Shown: positions 18,279 through 27,486, numbered from the stretch's first letter. The stretch: 64,000 bases of DNA from Flavicella sediminum (GCF_006381105.1 NZ_VDET01000036.1:78553-142552); one strand, 5' to 3'. Translations and numbers: made by a program. Notes: generated from the sequence alone by a model not told the origin.

Positions 18279-19064
18279 ATGAATCTGCATATGAACAAAA
18301 AACAATTACAACCATTCACACCTATTTTATATATAGTGATTTCAGCATTTATTATGTTGTCATGCAATACTAACATATCAAAACATGAAGATTTCAAACC
18401 AATATTTGATGGTAAATCTTTAGATAATTGGGAAGGAAATTTAAATATCTGGACTGTAGAAAATGGAATTATTTATGGAATAACAACACCTAAAATTCAA
18501 CTTAAAAAAAACACGTTCCTTATTTGGAAAGGAGGAACTCCAAGTGACTTCGAACTAAAATTAGAATTTAAAATTTCAAAAAACGGGAATAGTGGTGTCA
18601 ATTATAGAAGTGAAACGGTTAAAGGAATTCCTTATGCCCTTCGAGGATATCAAGCGGATATAGATGGAAAACATAAATATACAGGTCAGAATTATGAGGA
18701 AAGAAAGAGAGCAACCTTAGGGTATAGAGGTGAAAAAGCAGCTATTTATTCTCAAGACAAAAACTATAACGGTGGTTCATTAAGAGCTAATATCACAAAA
18801 AACTGTTGGACTCATAGAAAGGTTTTACAAACACTAAATGATTCAGATTCTCTGAAAGCAAAAATCAAGAATCATGACTGGAATCAACTTCACTTAATCA
18901 TTAAAGGAAACAGATTGAAACATTATGTAAACGGAGTGTTATTTAGTGATGTAATAGACAAAGACAGTATTAACAGAGCCCTTTCTGGAAAAATTGGACT
19001 ACAGGTTCATGTGGGGCCTCCCATGAAAGTTCAGTATCGAAATATCTTATTGAAAGAAATCTAA
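18279..19064 (+). CDS. DUF1080 lipoprotein (3-keto-disaccharide hydrolase-like)
   Basis: A 261-residue lipoprotein ('FIMLSCNTN') with one DUF1080 concanavalin-like beta-sandwich: 'FKPIFDGKSLDNWEG', 'IWTVENGIIYG', 'DFELKLEFKISKNGNSGVNYRSE', 'YALRGYQADID'. DUF1080 (Pfam 3keto-disac_hyd) proteins are linked to hydrolysis of 3-keto-glycosides, though many are uncharacterised. A second ATG at 18291 would also fit the signal peptide. It follows the two G8 genes after the long hairpin and is closed by a terminator at 19088, so it is probably the last gene of that operon. A double-domain relative occurs at 53697. Confidence 0.85.
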   Translation: MNLHMNKKQLQPFTPILYIVISAFIMLSCNTNISKHEDFKPIFDGKSLDNWEGNLNIWTVENGIIYGITTPKIQLKKNTFLIWKGGTPSDFELKLEFKISKNGNSGVNYRSETVKGIPYALRGYQADIDGKHKYTGQNYEERKRATLGYRGEKAAIYSQDKNYNGGSLRANITKNCWTHRKVLQTLNDSDSLKAKIKNHDWNQLHLIIKGNRLKHYVNGVLFSDVIDKDSINRALSGKIGLQVHVGPPMKVQYRNILLKEI

Positions 19065-19087
19065 CTTTGAGTTTCGTGAACAAAAAC

Positions 19088-19122
19088 AAAAATCCTTAAC
19101 AATATTCGTTAAGGATTTTTTT
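19088..19122 (+). terminator. Intrinsic terminator after DUF1080 gene
   Basis: AATCCTTAAC (19091-19100) pairs with GTTAAGGATT (19108-19117) around a 7-nt loop and continues into a run of seven T. A classic rho-independent terminator. Confidence 0.9.
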
Positions 19123-19209
19123 GTACCTAAACAGTAGTATGATTCCATAGATTACAGCTACTTATATATTGATTCCATTTAAAAATTCTCTTAAGCCCCT
19201 TACAGAAGC

Positions 19210-19246
19210 AGCAGGATGTAATTTTGTTATTTTAACTAGACTTTTG
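19210..19246 (+). promoter_or_regulatory. PUL promoter 3: AGCAGGAT site plus -7 box
   Basis: AGCAGGAT at 19210-19217 is 29 bp before GACTTTTG (19239-19246). An upstream CAGA lies 9 bp before the CAGG. The start codon of the next gene is 56 bp after the box. Confidence 0.75.
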
Positions 19247-19302
19247 AACTACAATGAATAACTAAAATATAAGTATTCACAACAACCATTAAAACTTTAA
19301 CC

Positions 19303-20670
19303 ATGAAAAAAATTATTTTAAAAGTAACAATCATTACTAGCCTTCTACTGTCTCTCGATAGTTATAGTCAATATCAAGTTTGGCTAGGTACCATAGCTGC
19401 ACCAAGGAGTTCATTAGATGTAACTGACCAATGGGAAGACGCCGCCAGAAAAGTACAAGGGTTAAATATTAAACGTGCCAACAAGTTCGTTTCATTGCCT
19501 GGGACTCCCAACGATGGTGAAGAAAACTTAGGTAATGGAGATGAGTTTGATTCTTTTGTTAGAACTTTTAATGCAGCTAGTCTTAATAATACAAATACTG
19601 GATATGTAGAAATAGCAAGAACAAAGTTCAAGGTTCTTAGGCCTAATGCTCCCGATTACCTTTTAGAGAGACCTGAATTAGATGATTATTTAGTAGATCT
19701 ATTTCGTACGACCAGTGATCGAGGTGGATATAGTGTTAATGCTCTTATGTTTTATGATAATTATGAAGGAAGTAATTCTGAGAACAACCTTATTTATAGA
19801 TGGTCTAAGAATGAAGTTCAAAGAATGAGAGATTGGTTGGATGCAAACGGAAGAGCTGGTGTTAAACTTTATTCTACCGCTCGGGGTAACTCCTCTAATA
19901 GTCAAGAGTTTATTGAAGACACAAATGTAGATGGTGTTGTTATAGAGGGTATTCCTCAAAAATGGTATGATACAACTAAAAACCAAAACAGACAAGATTT
20001 ACTTAGGTGGATAGTAGGTGAGCCAACCCTTAACAACAAAAGGATTATTTTTCAACTACCTGTAAGTAGTATGGATAACCCTTACGGAACCCCTAGTGGT
20101 TTTGAACAAACGCGAGAATTTGTTAGATGGCTTGGAAGTAGAACCTACTTGAGATTTGAGTTTCTACAAAATAATAGAGTAGTGATTATGCCTGTAACTT
20201 ACAATCCTGCTTTTACTTTTTATCCCGAAACAGAAAATAATGGAAGAAATTATGCTAATAGTATGACAGGTATTGCTTTATCGCTAATAGAACAAAAAAA
20301 GAATTTTCAAGGTCTAACTAGTATTTTACCTACGAAAAAATTTGCTGCTAGAACTGTAAGACCTAATGCTTTTAGAAAATCTGGAGATTCATCTAAAGAT
20401 AAACGATCTATAGAAACTTTAAACTTAGAATCTACAGATATTCTAATATATCCAAATCCATTAAACAATGGTAACTCGTTAAATGTAAAAAACTTAACAT
20501 TAAATCAAAATGTACAGGTTGAAATCACTGATGTAACAGGAAAAACAATTCAATACAAGAAAACAGAAAACACTTTAAACTTACAAAATACAAGTGCTGG
20601 AATATATATTGTTAAGTTCTTTATTGAAGACGCTAATGAAGTAATTATTAAAAAGCTTTTTATTAATTAA
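19303..20670 (+). CDS. T9SS-exported protein of unknown family
   Basis: A 455-residue protein with a signal peptide (to about 'LDSYSQ') and a T9SS sorting domain in the last 80 residues ('ILIYPNPLNNG' to 'KKLFIN'). I do not recognise the central 330 residues. They contain 'ALMFYDNYEGSNSENN', 'NEVQRMRDWLDANGRAGVKLYST', 'TNVDGVVIEGIPQKWYD' and 'RIIFQLPVSSMDNPYG'. The alternation of hydrophobic strands with acidic ends suggests a TIM-barrel enzyme, but that is a guess. It is a single-gene unit with its own copy of the PUL promoter and its own terminator, so it belongs to the regulon and probably acts on the same polysaccharide outside the cell. Confidence 0.75.
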   Translation: MKKIILKVTIITSLLLSLDSYSQYQVWLGTIAAPRSSLDVTDQWEDAARKVQGLNIKRANKFVSLPGTPNDGEENLGNGDEFDSFVRTFNAASLNNTNTGYVEIARTKFKVLRPNAPDYLLERPELDDYLVDLFRTTSDRGGYSVNALMFYDNYEGSNSENNLIYRWSKNEVQRMRDWLDANGRAGVKLYSTARGNSSNSQEFIEDTNVDGVVIEGIPQKWYDTTKNQNRQDLLRWIVGEPTLNNKRIIFQLPVSSMDNPYGTPSGFEQTREFVRWLGSRTYLRFEFLQNNRVVIMPVTYNPAFTFYPETENNGRNYANSMTGIALSLIEQKKNFQGLTSILPTKKFAARTVRPNAFRKSGDSSKDKRSIETLNLESTDILIYPNPLNNGNSLNVKNLTLNQNVQVEITDVTGKTIQYKKTENTLNLQNTSAGIYIVKFFIEDANEVIIKKLFIN

Positions 20671-20696
20671 TCTCTTTTACAAGAAAGTGCTAAGTT

Positions 20697-20730
20697 ACCA
20701 CCTTACCTATCATTTGGTAAGGTGGTTTTT
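20697..20730 (+). terminator. Intrinsic terminator after the 455-residue T9SS protein
   Basis: ACCACCTTACC (20697-20707) pairs with GGTAAGGTGGT (20716-20726) around an 8-nt loop, followed by a T-run. Confidence 0.92.
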
Positions 20731-20831
20731 ACTATTTTGTCCATTTGTCAAATAACAGTATAATATTCAGTTCCTTCCATATTAAAAATAATACTTCGGT
20801 TTATTAATCCATCAACACACTACCTAAAAAA

Positions 20832-22502
20832 ATGAAACAAATTTTATTAACGCTTATAATTATTGTTTCTCAAAACACTATAAACGCACAACAAACAGGA
20901 AGATGGGGAGATCAAGGAAATGGAACCTACAAAAATCCAATTCTTCAAAGTAATTACCCCGATAATGACGTTATTAGAATGGGAGATACGTTTTATATGA
21001 TGTCTTCCACAAATCATTTTGTTCCTGGTATGGTCCTCTTAAAATCAAAAGATTTAGTAAACTGGGAATTTTCAAACCATATCATGAATGCTCCAGTAGA
21101 TTATGATGAAAATTTTAGTATTACTCAAGAAAGGAAACTAACAAGTCGCGGAAACTGGGCGGGTTCTTTTGGTTATAATGGGGAAGAGTACTTTGCCTAT
21201 TGGTGCTACAACAAACGAAATATAAAGCCTGGAGGTACACATATTATAGTCTATTCTAAAGCGAAAACGATGGAAGGACCATGGAGTATCCCTAAAGAAA
21301 TTACTTGGGCAAATGGCAGTCATATAAACACCACAGATCCAGGTGTGTTTTGGGACTTAGAAACTAAGAAAGCATGGATAGGCCTATGGACTCATGGAGA
21401 AGTTAGAATCTACCCTATGACATGGGATGGGACTGAAATATTAGAAAACAAAGGAGAAGGAATTCTTGTAACAAACACTTATCAAGGAGAGGCTGTAAAG
21501 ATCTTTAAGTTCAAAAACAGGTACTATGTTTCGAATGTTTATGTAGAAAAAGATGCTCAAGGCAACAGACTAAGAAAAGGAGCTATTCAACGCTCAAAAA
21601 GTATAAAAGGTCCTTGGGAAGGAAAACTTATCTTAGAAAACGGAAATGGAACTAATAGAAACCCTGCACAAGGAGCTTTCATTAATTTAGAAAATGGCAC
21701 AAGCTGGTTTTTACATCAATTGTCTACAGGAACTCCCCAGGAAAGATATATGGGAAGACCACAATTTCTAGAGCCTGTAATTTGGAAAGATGGTTGGCCA
21801 AATGTAGGTATTGATACCGATGGAAATGGTATTGGAGAAGTTATTTGGCAACATAAAAAGCCAATACAGGGTCATGCCGTAAAAGCGCCTGCAACTGATG
21901 ACTATTTTAACCTTCCTGAATTAGGGATGCAATGGAACTGGCGCTTTAACCCTGATATGGAAAAATGGTCCCTTACAGAAAGGCCTGGTTTTTTAAGATT
22001 AAAATCATCTGTCCCTTCTTCCTCAAAAAATAACAGTCTAGATGAACTTCCAAATATTATTGGACAACGTTTAATGGGAAGAAATAATAATGTAATGACC
22101 ACTAAAATAGAGCTAAGCAAAATGGTTTTTGGGCAAGAAATCGGGTTTCACATTTCTTCTCAACAAAACAACGCTATCGCCCTAAAAAAAGAAAAATCCG
22201 GAAAATTACAGTTGCTGTTTAGATCCGGTAAAAATGATATTCCTACAATTCAAAAAGGCAAATTACTCGATACTAACGTAATTTGGTTCCAAGCAAAAGT
22301 AAACGATGGTTTAGCTACTTTTTATTATAGTTTAGATGGAAAAAAATTCAACCAATTTGGACAAGAAGTTCGTTTATTATTTTCTGGCTTTACGCCCAAT
22401 ATGGTAGGTTATTACAGTATGAATTCTCAACCTAAAGGCGCTATTGATATTGATTGGTTTACCTATAGCTATGACGGGCCGAAAGGAGCATCTAAAAAAT
22501 AA
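20832..22502 (+). CDS. GH43 glycosidase with C-terminal sandwich domain
   Basis: A 556-residue secreted GH43 enzyme with a signal peptide ending near 'NTINAQ'. The propeller domain has 'YPDNDVIRMGDTFYMMSST' (catalytic base region), 'TTDPGVFWDLETKKAWIGLW' (pKa-modulating Asp) and 'GEAVKIFKFKNRYYVSNVY' (likely acid Glu). After about residue 350 the protein continues as a concanavalin-like GH43 C-terminal domain ('WNWRFNPDMEKWSLTERPGFLRL'). This two-domain form is common in xylosidase/arabinofuranosidase subfamilies. It follows a terminator, and I could not find a clear copy of the regulon promoter in front of it; the nearest match, at 20754, lacks a -7 box at the right distance. It runs towards the gene debris at 22564-23051. 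Confidence 0.9.
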   Translation: MKQILLTLIIIVSQNTINAQQTGRWGDQGNGTYKNPILQSNYPDNDVIRMGDTFYMMSSTNHFVPGMVLLKSKDLVNWEFSNHIMNAPVDYDENFSITQERKLTSRGNWAGSFGYNGEEYFAYWCYNKRNIKPGGTHIIVYSKAKTMEGPWSIPKEITWANGSHINTTDPGVFWDLETKKAWIGLWTHGEVRIYPMTWDGTEILENKGEGILVTNTYQGEAVKIFKFKNRYYVSNVYVEKDAQGNRLRKGAIQRSKSIKGPWEGKLILENGNGTNRNPAQGAFINLENGTSWFLHQLSTGTPQERYMGRPQFLEPVIWKDGWPNVGIDTDGNGIGEVIWQHKKPIQGHAVKAPATDDYFNLPELGMQWNWRFNPDMEKWSLTERPGFLRLKSSVPSSSKNNSLDELPNIIGQRLMGRNNNVMTTKIELSKMVFGQEIGFHISSQQNNAIALKKEKSGKLQLLFRSGKNDIPTIQKGKLLDTNVIWFQAKVNDGLATFYYSLDGKKFNQFGQEVRLLFSGFTPNMVGYYSMNSQPKGAIDIDWFTYSYDGPKGASKK

Positions 22503-22563
22503 TTACTATTGAAATATTGATTCTGACTCATATCTGATATATAATAAAAATAGTTGATGATTT

Positions 22564-22791
22564 CTAGTAGGACTTAGAATGAAAACCTACCCCAATTTTA
22601 GAAATTTCCATGTCAATTTCTGCTGGAGCACCAGAGAAACCTACAATTAAGTAACCGCAGGCAACTTTCTAAATAACCACACCTTTATATCCTAACTCCG
22701 CAATTAAAGCTAGGCGATTCATAGTTCCTAAATTTTGAAGGGTCAAAGCCATTGCTGAAGCTTTTGCATTAACAACATCCTTTGTATTGCC
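22564..22791 (-). pseudogene. Remnant of an unrelated gene, possibly GlcG/HbpS-like
   Basis: On the minus strand, one frame reads 'KDVVNAKASAMALTLQNLG', then 'ALIAELGYKGVVI', an internal TAG (22669-22671), then 'GYLIVGFSGAPAEIDMEISK' and a stop near 22564. The second part resembles the end of GlcG/HbpS heme-binding domain proteins, whose usual C-terminus is a 'GG.P...GVSG...E.DEEIA..G' pattern. It joins directly to the truncated sulfatase upstream. I treat it as a decayed gene end, and the family call is tentative. Confidence 0.4.
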
Positions 22792-23051
22792 AAACGAGAA
22801 GGAGAACATGCAGGCGATGCACAATGTGCATTTTTGAATAACATAGATTCTGATGCTAGTTTATCTAAATTAGGTGTTTTACTTAAACCCATACCGCCTA
22901 ATGGTCCTATCCAATCATTCATAGCATCTACAGGGATAAAAAGAATATTTGGTTTTGAGTCGCTATTTTGTGCAAAACTAAAACTGTTAATTATTAGCAG
23001 AAAACACAATACTATTAAATAATTATGATCTTTTAAAATGGTATATTTCAT
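22743..23051 (-). pseudogene. Truncated S1 sulfatase (N-terminal fragment)
   Basis: Only the first third of a sulfatase remains: a signal peptide, 'NILFIPVDAMNDWIGPLGG', 'SKTPNLDKLASESMLFKNAHC' in part, and the formylglycine motif C-S-P-S-R. Immediately after 'PSRLA' the homology stops and the frame runs 15 residues to a stop through what reads, in another frame, as a piece of a different gene. A deletion joining two genes explains this. The closest local relative is the iduronate-2-sulfatase-like enzyme at 39862-41310. It starts 11 bp after the GH78 stop, so it was once the second gene of that operon. It cannot be active because the other metal and substrate ligands are missing. Confidence 0.85.
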
Positions 23052-23062
23052 ATAGGATTTCT

Positions 23063-25801
23063 TTATGAATTTTTCATTTCAATATTATAAGTCCCTGAAG
23101 CAAAAGAACCAATATTCGTAAAATCAGCAGATAGATCTTGGTTACTAACTGCTTCTCCGTTTATGGTTATTGAAACATTTTCCCCATAATTAGGAACAAA
23201 TATCTCTCCATTTGAGTTTTTCGGTATTTGAAGCTCCCAAGAAAAAACACCTCCTTTATTTATCCAAGAACTTTTAATAACCCCATATTTTGATTTATAC
23301 GAAGCTTCAACGTGTTCTATTTGCCTTGTTAAATACGGCTTAAAAATTATTTTCTTAAATCCTGGCTCCTCCTCTGACGGATTTATTCCTGCAATACCCG
23401 AATAAAACCAAGCATCAAACCCACCTTGCATTGGATGGCTATGACTTCTTAGCATCAATTTATCATATTCTTCTGGGTTTGTGTTAACTGGTAAAATTTC
23501 CCATAAAGTGGTAGCATCATAATGTGACCACATGGCTTCAAAACTATGATCTCCTTTTTTAGTAAGTAATTGGTATGCCTTCTCTTCTTGTCCATTTTCG
23601 CATAAAGCTTGAAAAACTCTAGAAATTCCAAAAATCCCAGTACTTAAAAAATCGTTGTGATTTTTAGCACTATCATCAACAATTGCTTTCGCAACTTTTT
23701 TCCTATAGGCTTCAGGGGTAATTCCTATTTCCAATGCCATACTATTGGCGGTTTGGCTACCATAAGTTCCTTTTTCTTTATCTAAAAAAGAACTGTTAAA
23801 ACTTTCTTTAAGTTGCTTTTCTAATAACTTATACTTTTGTTCATCCTCTTTATAGCCCAATATTTTTGCCGTTTTCCTTAAAATAGATACATCTAAAATG
23901 TGGTAAGCCGAGGAACTAACAGGTACAGGACATTCAATGCTACTAGTTCCTTTTGGAGGACACCAATCTCCCAATCCATGAACAATAAGTCCATTTTCTT
24001 TTTTAGAACCTACATAATTCACCCAAGTAGTCATATCATTATAAAACTCTTTTAGGATGGTTTTATCTCCATAATAAGTATAAATATACCAGGGCAATTG
24101 TACAACAGCTGTTCCCCAATCTGGAGATGCCGTACCACTTGTTCGTCTTCCTGGGGCAATCATTGTTGTTATTCCTTTAGGTTTTGTTATTATACTACGA
24201 TCATGAAAATTTCTTCCAAAATAAAGTTCCTTTTTTTTATTTTTTCCAGAAGATCTCATGTCATAAGCATATTTTTTTAAAAACTTATGGGCTTGAAAAT
24301 TATGAATAAGTGTTTTTGCAACGGCATGCGCATCACCCGTCCATCCACATTTTTCACGATGTGGACAATCTGTTGGAATACCTTGCATATTGCCTTTTAA
24401 AGTCCAAACCGTTAAATCGTGTAATTTATTAATATTAGGTTCCGAAGTTTTAAAACTACCCATTACCTCCATAGAAGAATACACTAACAATCCAGTTAAC
24501 ATTTTTTTTGATGGCTTCTTATTAAGGCCTGATACTTCTGCATACCTAAAACCGTGATAGGTAAATCGAGGTTCCCAAATTTCCAATCCACCACCTTTAC
24601 AAATATATTTTTCGGTCTGTATATTTTTAGTCGCTTTGATTCCTGTTGATCTAAAATCTAATTCACCCGATTTCCCCATTTCTTCGGAATAGCGTATGAT
24701 AATCTCTTGTCCTTTTTCTCCTTCAATTTGCAACTTAGTCCAACCTGTGAAATTTTGACCAAAATCATAGATATACTTCCCTTCGCTACTTGCTGTTACT
24801 TTTATTGGAACAATAGTATCCATCACTCTAATTGGTTCTACAAACTGTTCTACAAGTTTCCTGGGGTGTTTTTGACTTAATAGTGCTTTATTCCAAAGCG
24901 AATCGTTTTCTAAATTTGATGACCAATCTTGAATCTCTTTTCTCGCATCATAATGCTCTCCTGTGTAAATATTAGTATAAGTAATTGGTCCTTCCGTCCA
25001 GCTCCAAGAAGTATCTGTACCTATTATTTCCGAAGTTCCATCTTTATAAAATAGTTGTAATTGCCCTATTAGATTTGGTTGTCCATAAATCATAGATGTA
25101 TTCCAAACCACATTTTGATTGTACCAACCATTACCTAGCATAATACCCAGTACATTCTCTTTTTTTAATTGTTCTAACGGAATATCATAGGCGGTATAAA
25201 ACATATAATCATTAAAATTAGTCTGAGCAGGATCTAATACATTTTCTCCTATTTTTTTCCCATTTATATACGCTTCATAAAAACCTGGTGCCGCAATATA
25301 AAAACGTATATAATCAATTTCTAAGTTTTCATTTACCTTGAAACCTTTTCGAAATATTGGTAGCGGATTTTCTGATTTATAATCGTAAGTAATCCATTGA
25401 GCTCCCCAGTCTTCATTATTTACTAAAGGAGCGATTAGCTTTTGAGGTATACTCCATTCTGATTCATTATTATTTTCATCCCAAATTTTAACTTTAGAGA
25501 AATATTCATGTCCCCCTTTCAAATTGGCTCCTTCATATGGAATAAAGTTTTGCTCTTTACTCTTAACTTTTCCTGAATCCCAAACAACACTTGTAGCATT
25601 GTTTTTTTTATTTAGTGAATAAAGTACAATTTGATAGGCAGTTTGTTCATTGTCTTCTGTTGTATTGAATCTCCAACTAAAAGTGATGGGATTCGTATCC
25701 AACGAATTTAATTCTGACTTGTGCGAAATACTGTATTCCGTAGGTTTCTGGCAAGCGAAAAGAGTCGAAAGCATCAATAATACTAAAATGTGTATCCTCA
25801 T
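23063..25801 (-). CDS. Alpha-L-rhamnosidase GH78, lipoprotein
   Basis: A 912-residue enzyme removing terminal alpha-L-rhamnose. The lipobox 'LSTLFACQ' predicts anchoring. N-terminal beta-sandwich modules carry 'YIRFYIAAPGFYEAYINGKK' in part, 'VLDPAQTNF' and 'GNGWYNQNVVW', typical of the Bac_rhamnosid_N domain. 'YDFGQNFTGW' opens the CBM67-type concanavalin domain. The (alpha/alpha)6 barrel has 'PTDCPHREKCGWTGDAHA' (general acid region) and 'DATTLWEILP' (general base Glu). The C-terminal beta-domain follows 'HPMQGGFDAWFYSGIAGI'. Full family length. PUL promoter 4 lies directly upstream on the minus strand, and the truncated sulfatase lies directly downstream. Confidence 0.95.
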   Translation of the reverse strand: MRIHILVLLMLSTLFACQKPTEYSISHKSELNSLDTNPITFSWRFNTTEDNEQTAYQIVLYSLNKKNNATSVVWDSGKVKSKEQNFIPYEGANLKGGHEYFSKVKIWDENNNESEWSIPQKLIAPLVNNEDWGAQWITYDYKSENPLPIFRKGFKVNENLEIDYIRFYIAAPGFYEAYINGKKIGENVLDPAQTNFNDYMFYTAYDIPLEQLKKENVLGIMLGNGWYNQNVVWNTSMIYGQPNLIGQLQLFYKDGTSEIIGTDTSWSWTEGPITYTNIYTGEHYDARKEIQDWSSNLENDSLWNKALLSQKHPRKLVEQFVEPIRVMDTIVPIKVTASSEGKYIYDFGQNFTGWTKLQIEGEKGQEIIIRYSEEMGKSGELDFRSTGIKATKNIQTEKYICKGGGLEIWEPRFTYHGFRYAEVSGLNKKPSKKMLTGLLVYSSMEVMGSFKTSEPNINKLHDLTVWTLKGNMQGIPTDCPHREKCGWTGDAHAVAKTLIHNFQAHKFLKKYAYDMRSSGKNKKKELYFGRNFHDRSIITKPKGITTMIAPGRRTSGTASPDWGTAVVQLPWYIYTYYGDKTILKEFYNDMTTWVNYVGSKKENGLIVHGLGDWCPPKGTSSIECPVPVSSSAYHILDVSILRKTAKILGYKEDEQKYKLLEKQLKESFNSSFLDKEKGTYGSQTANSMALEIGITPEAYRKKVAKAIVDDSAKNHNDFLSTGIFGISRVFQALCENGQEEKAYQLLTKKGDHSFEAMWSHYDATTLWEILPVNTNPEEYDKLMLRSHSHPMQGGFDAWFYSGIAGINPSEEEPGFKKIIFKPYLTRQIEHVEASYKSKYGVIKSSWINKGGVFSWELQIPKNSNGEIFVPNYGENVSITINGEAVSNQDLSADFTNIGSFASGTYNIEMKNS

Positions 25802-25828
25802 TTTTCTAAGAAATTTTAAAATATTTTT

Positions 25829-25865
25829 TAAAGATGATCATTCTATTTTTAAAACGTGTCCTGTA
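25829..25865 (-). promoter_or_regulatory. PUL promoter 4 (minus strand)
   Basis: Read on the minus strand, TACAGGAC (25865 down to 25858) lies 29 bp before CATCTTTA (25836 down to 25829). The GH78 ATG at 25801 is 27 bp beyond the box. This is one of the weaker copies (C for T at position 8), but the spacing is exact. Confidence 0.65.
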
Positions 25866-25985
25866 GCATGCTTGGTTGAATGTATAAGTTTATCAATAAA
25901 TTTTATTCTATCCATATACTTAAAAAACATAAAACAGCCTTATTGATCACTAACTTACTTGTCGATTAGTAATTAATTTGTTTTG

Positions 25986-26013
25986 AAAAAAATCAGTTCT
26001 ATATCAAATAGAA
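25986..26013 (-). terminator. Possible terminator of the 33364-26041 operon
   Basis: On the minus strand a short 6-bp stem (26013-26008 with 26002-25997) is followed four bases later by a run of seven T. It lies 28 bp past the sulfatase stop. The stem is weak, so confidence is low. Confidence 0.35.
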
Positions 26014-26040
26014 TTCTTAATTTCCTAGTATCATTTTACT

Positions 26041-27486
26041 CTAATGTGTATAAGGAACAGTTCCTGTTGCATCTAAAGGATACCCCCATTTATCTACATA
26101 ATGCCTTCCGGGAAGAAATTCATCATTTGTATCTTTTAATAACTTTGCCAATTCTTTTTCTAAATTATTTTGAATAGAAGCATACGCTTTATTCCCAACT
26201 AAATTATTTATTTGGAAAGGATCATTCTCGTCATCAAATAACAACCAAGCACCTTTCAAATCTTTTGCATAGGTATATTTCTTTGTCTTCACAGCTCTAT
26301 ATTCTTTTCCACCATGTTGTACCTCATTCCATTGACCGAATGGTTGTACACATGTCAATAAAGTAGATTCACCAACGTTTTCTTTTCCTTCTAAATAAGG
26401 TCTATAGTTTATTCCTTCTACTGTGTCAGGAATTTCAACATCACACAAAGCCAAAATTGTTGGCATAATATCTTCTGAATTCATCAATGCATCTCTAGTA
26501 CCTGGAGTTATATTCATACTTTGTGGAATATGATATAACATAGGGACTCCTGCAGATTCCTTATAAGGTTGTTGCTTTTTGTAAGCTCCGTGAGAACCTA
26601 ATAAATCACCATGATCTGCCGTTACTACAATAATGGTATTGTCTAACTGATTGGTATTTCTTAAGTTTTGAACAACCTTTCCAATCATGTCATCCAAAGC
26701 CGAAATATGTGCATAATAACCTGCAAGATCTTTTCTAACTTTTTTCTTCATATGCTCAGGAACATTCCCTCGCAAAATCATATCCTCCGGACGAAACTTA
26801 GCTCTATACTCCTTAGGAGCAGAATGATAGGGCGCATGGGGTGTTCCATAAGAAAGCAGTAATAAAAATGGCTTTTCGCTAGTGTCTTTTGTATTCATAT
26901 ACTCAATTGCAGCATCCGTTTGTGCAAAAGTATCATAGCCCTTCCATATATTTCTTTTAGGATCATCATTGTCATAATATACAGACCCGTTGTAGTTATG
27001 CGTACATTCATTCCCCATCCAAAATTGGAATCCCTGTCTTCTATTACCAGGTAATACATTTTGCAATCTACCATGTCCATCTATATGCCATTTTCCAATA
27101 AAGCCAGTTTCGTATCCTTGCTTGCTTAGTACTTTAGCCATACTAACAGCATTGGTGTCCAATTGAACATCGTTCATAAAAACACCATGAGTTAATGGTC
27201 GTTGCCCTGTTAAAAGAGAAGCTTTAAAAGGCGAACAAACGGGCATACCTGATACCGCGTTTTTAAAATTAACACTAATCGCTGCTAAACTATCTAAATG
27301 TGGGGTTTTGATATTCGGATCACCTGCATAGCCAGTTGCCTGAGCTCTCCACTGATCTGCCAAAATAATTAATACATTTGGCTTTTTTTCTGTCGCTGTA
27401 TCTACCGTATTTCCTTTTTTCATCGTACAGGATATGACTAAGCTAAGTCCCAAAATCAACAGTACTATTTTATTTGTTCTAATCAT
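26041..27486 (-). CDS. S1-family sulfatase with C-S-P-F-K active-site variant, lipoprotein
   Basis: A 481-residue sulfatase with lipobox Cys20 ('LSLVISCTM'). 'VLIILADQWRAQ' holds a DQ metal pair typical of the choline-sulfatase/heparan-type branch. The formylglycine motif is C84-S-P-F-K88: Lys replaces the nearly invariant Arg of C-x-P-x-R (codon AAA on the minus strand). The rest is intact: 'FIGKWHIDGHGR', 'VTADHGDLLGSHGAYKKQQPYKESAGVPM'. 'HGVFMNDVQLD' shortly after the motif also fits this branch. It is the last gene of the minus operon headed by GH106, 82 bp after the rhamnose mutarotase gene. The Arg-to-Lys change may alter activation by formylglycine-generating enzyme. Confidence 0.92.
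   Translation of the reverse strand: MIRTNKIVLLILGLSLVISCTMKKGNTVDTATEKKPNVLIILADQWRAQATGYAGDPNIKTPHLDSLAAISVNFKNAVSGMPVCSPFKASLLTGQRPLTHGVFMNDVQLDTNAVSMAKVLSKQGYETGFIGKWHIDGHGRLQNVLPGNRRQGFQFWMGNECTHNYNGSVYYDNDDPKRNIWKGYDTFAQTDAAIEYMNTKDTSEKPFLLLLSYGTPHAPYHSAPKEYRAKFRPEDMILRGNVPEHMKKKVRKDLAGYYAHISALDDMIGKVVQNLRNTNQLDNTIIVVTADHGDLLGSHGAYKKQQPYKESAGVPMLYHIPQSMNITPGTRDALMNSEDIMPTILALCDVEIPDTVEGINYRPYLEGKENVGESTLLTCVQPFGQWNEVQHGGKEYRAVKTKKYTYAKDLKGAWLLFDDENDPFQINNLVGNKAYASIQNNLEKELAKLLKDTNDEFLPGRHYVDKWGYPLDATGTVPYTH

Noticed and set aside
20754..20761. AACAGTAT before the GH43 gene at 20832
   Set aside because: One mismatch in the core, and the octamer 29 bp on is TAAAAATA, which does not fit TAnnTTTR. 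A decayed site is possible but not supported.
22834..23022. Plus-strand open frame of 62 codons
   Set aside because: It is the reverse complement of the truncated sulfatase and has no start context or homology.
25983..26177. Plus-strand open frame of 64 codons
   Set aside because: Mostly antisense to the sulfatase C-terminus, with no recognisable features.
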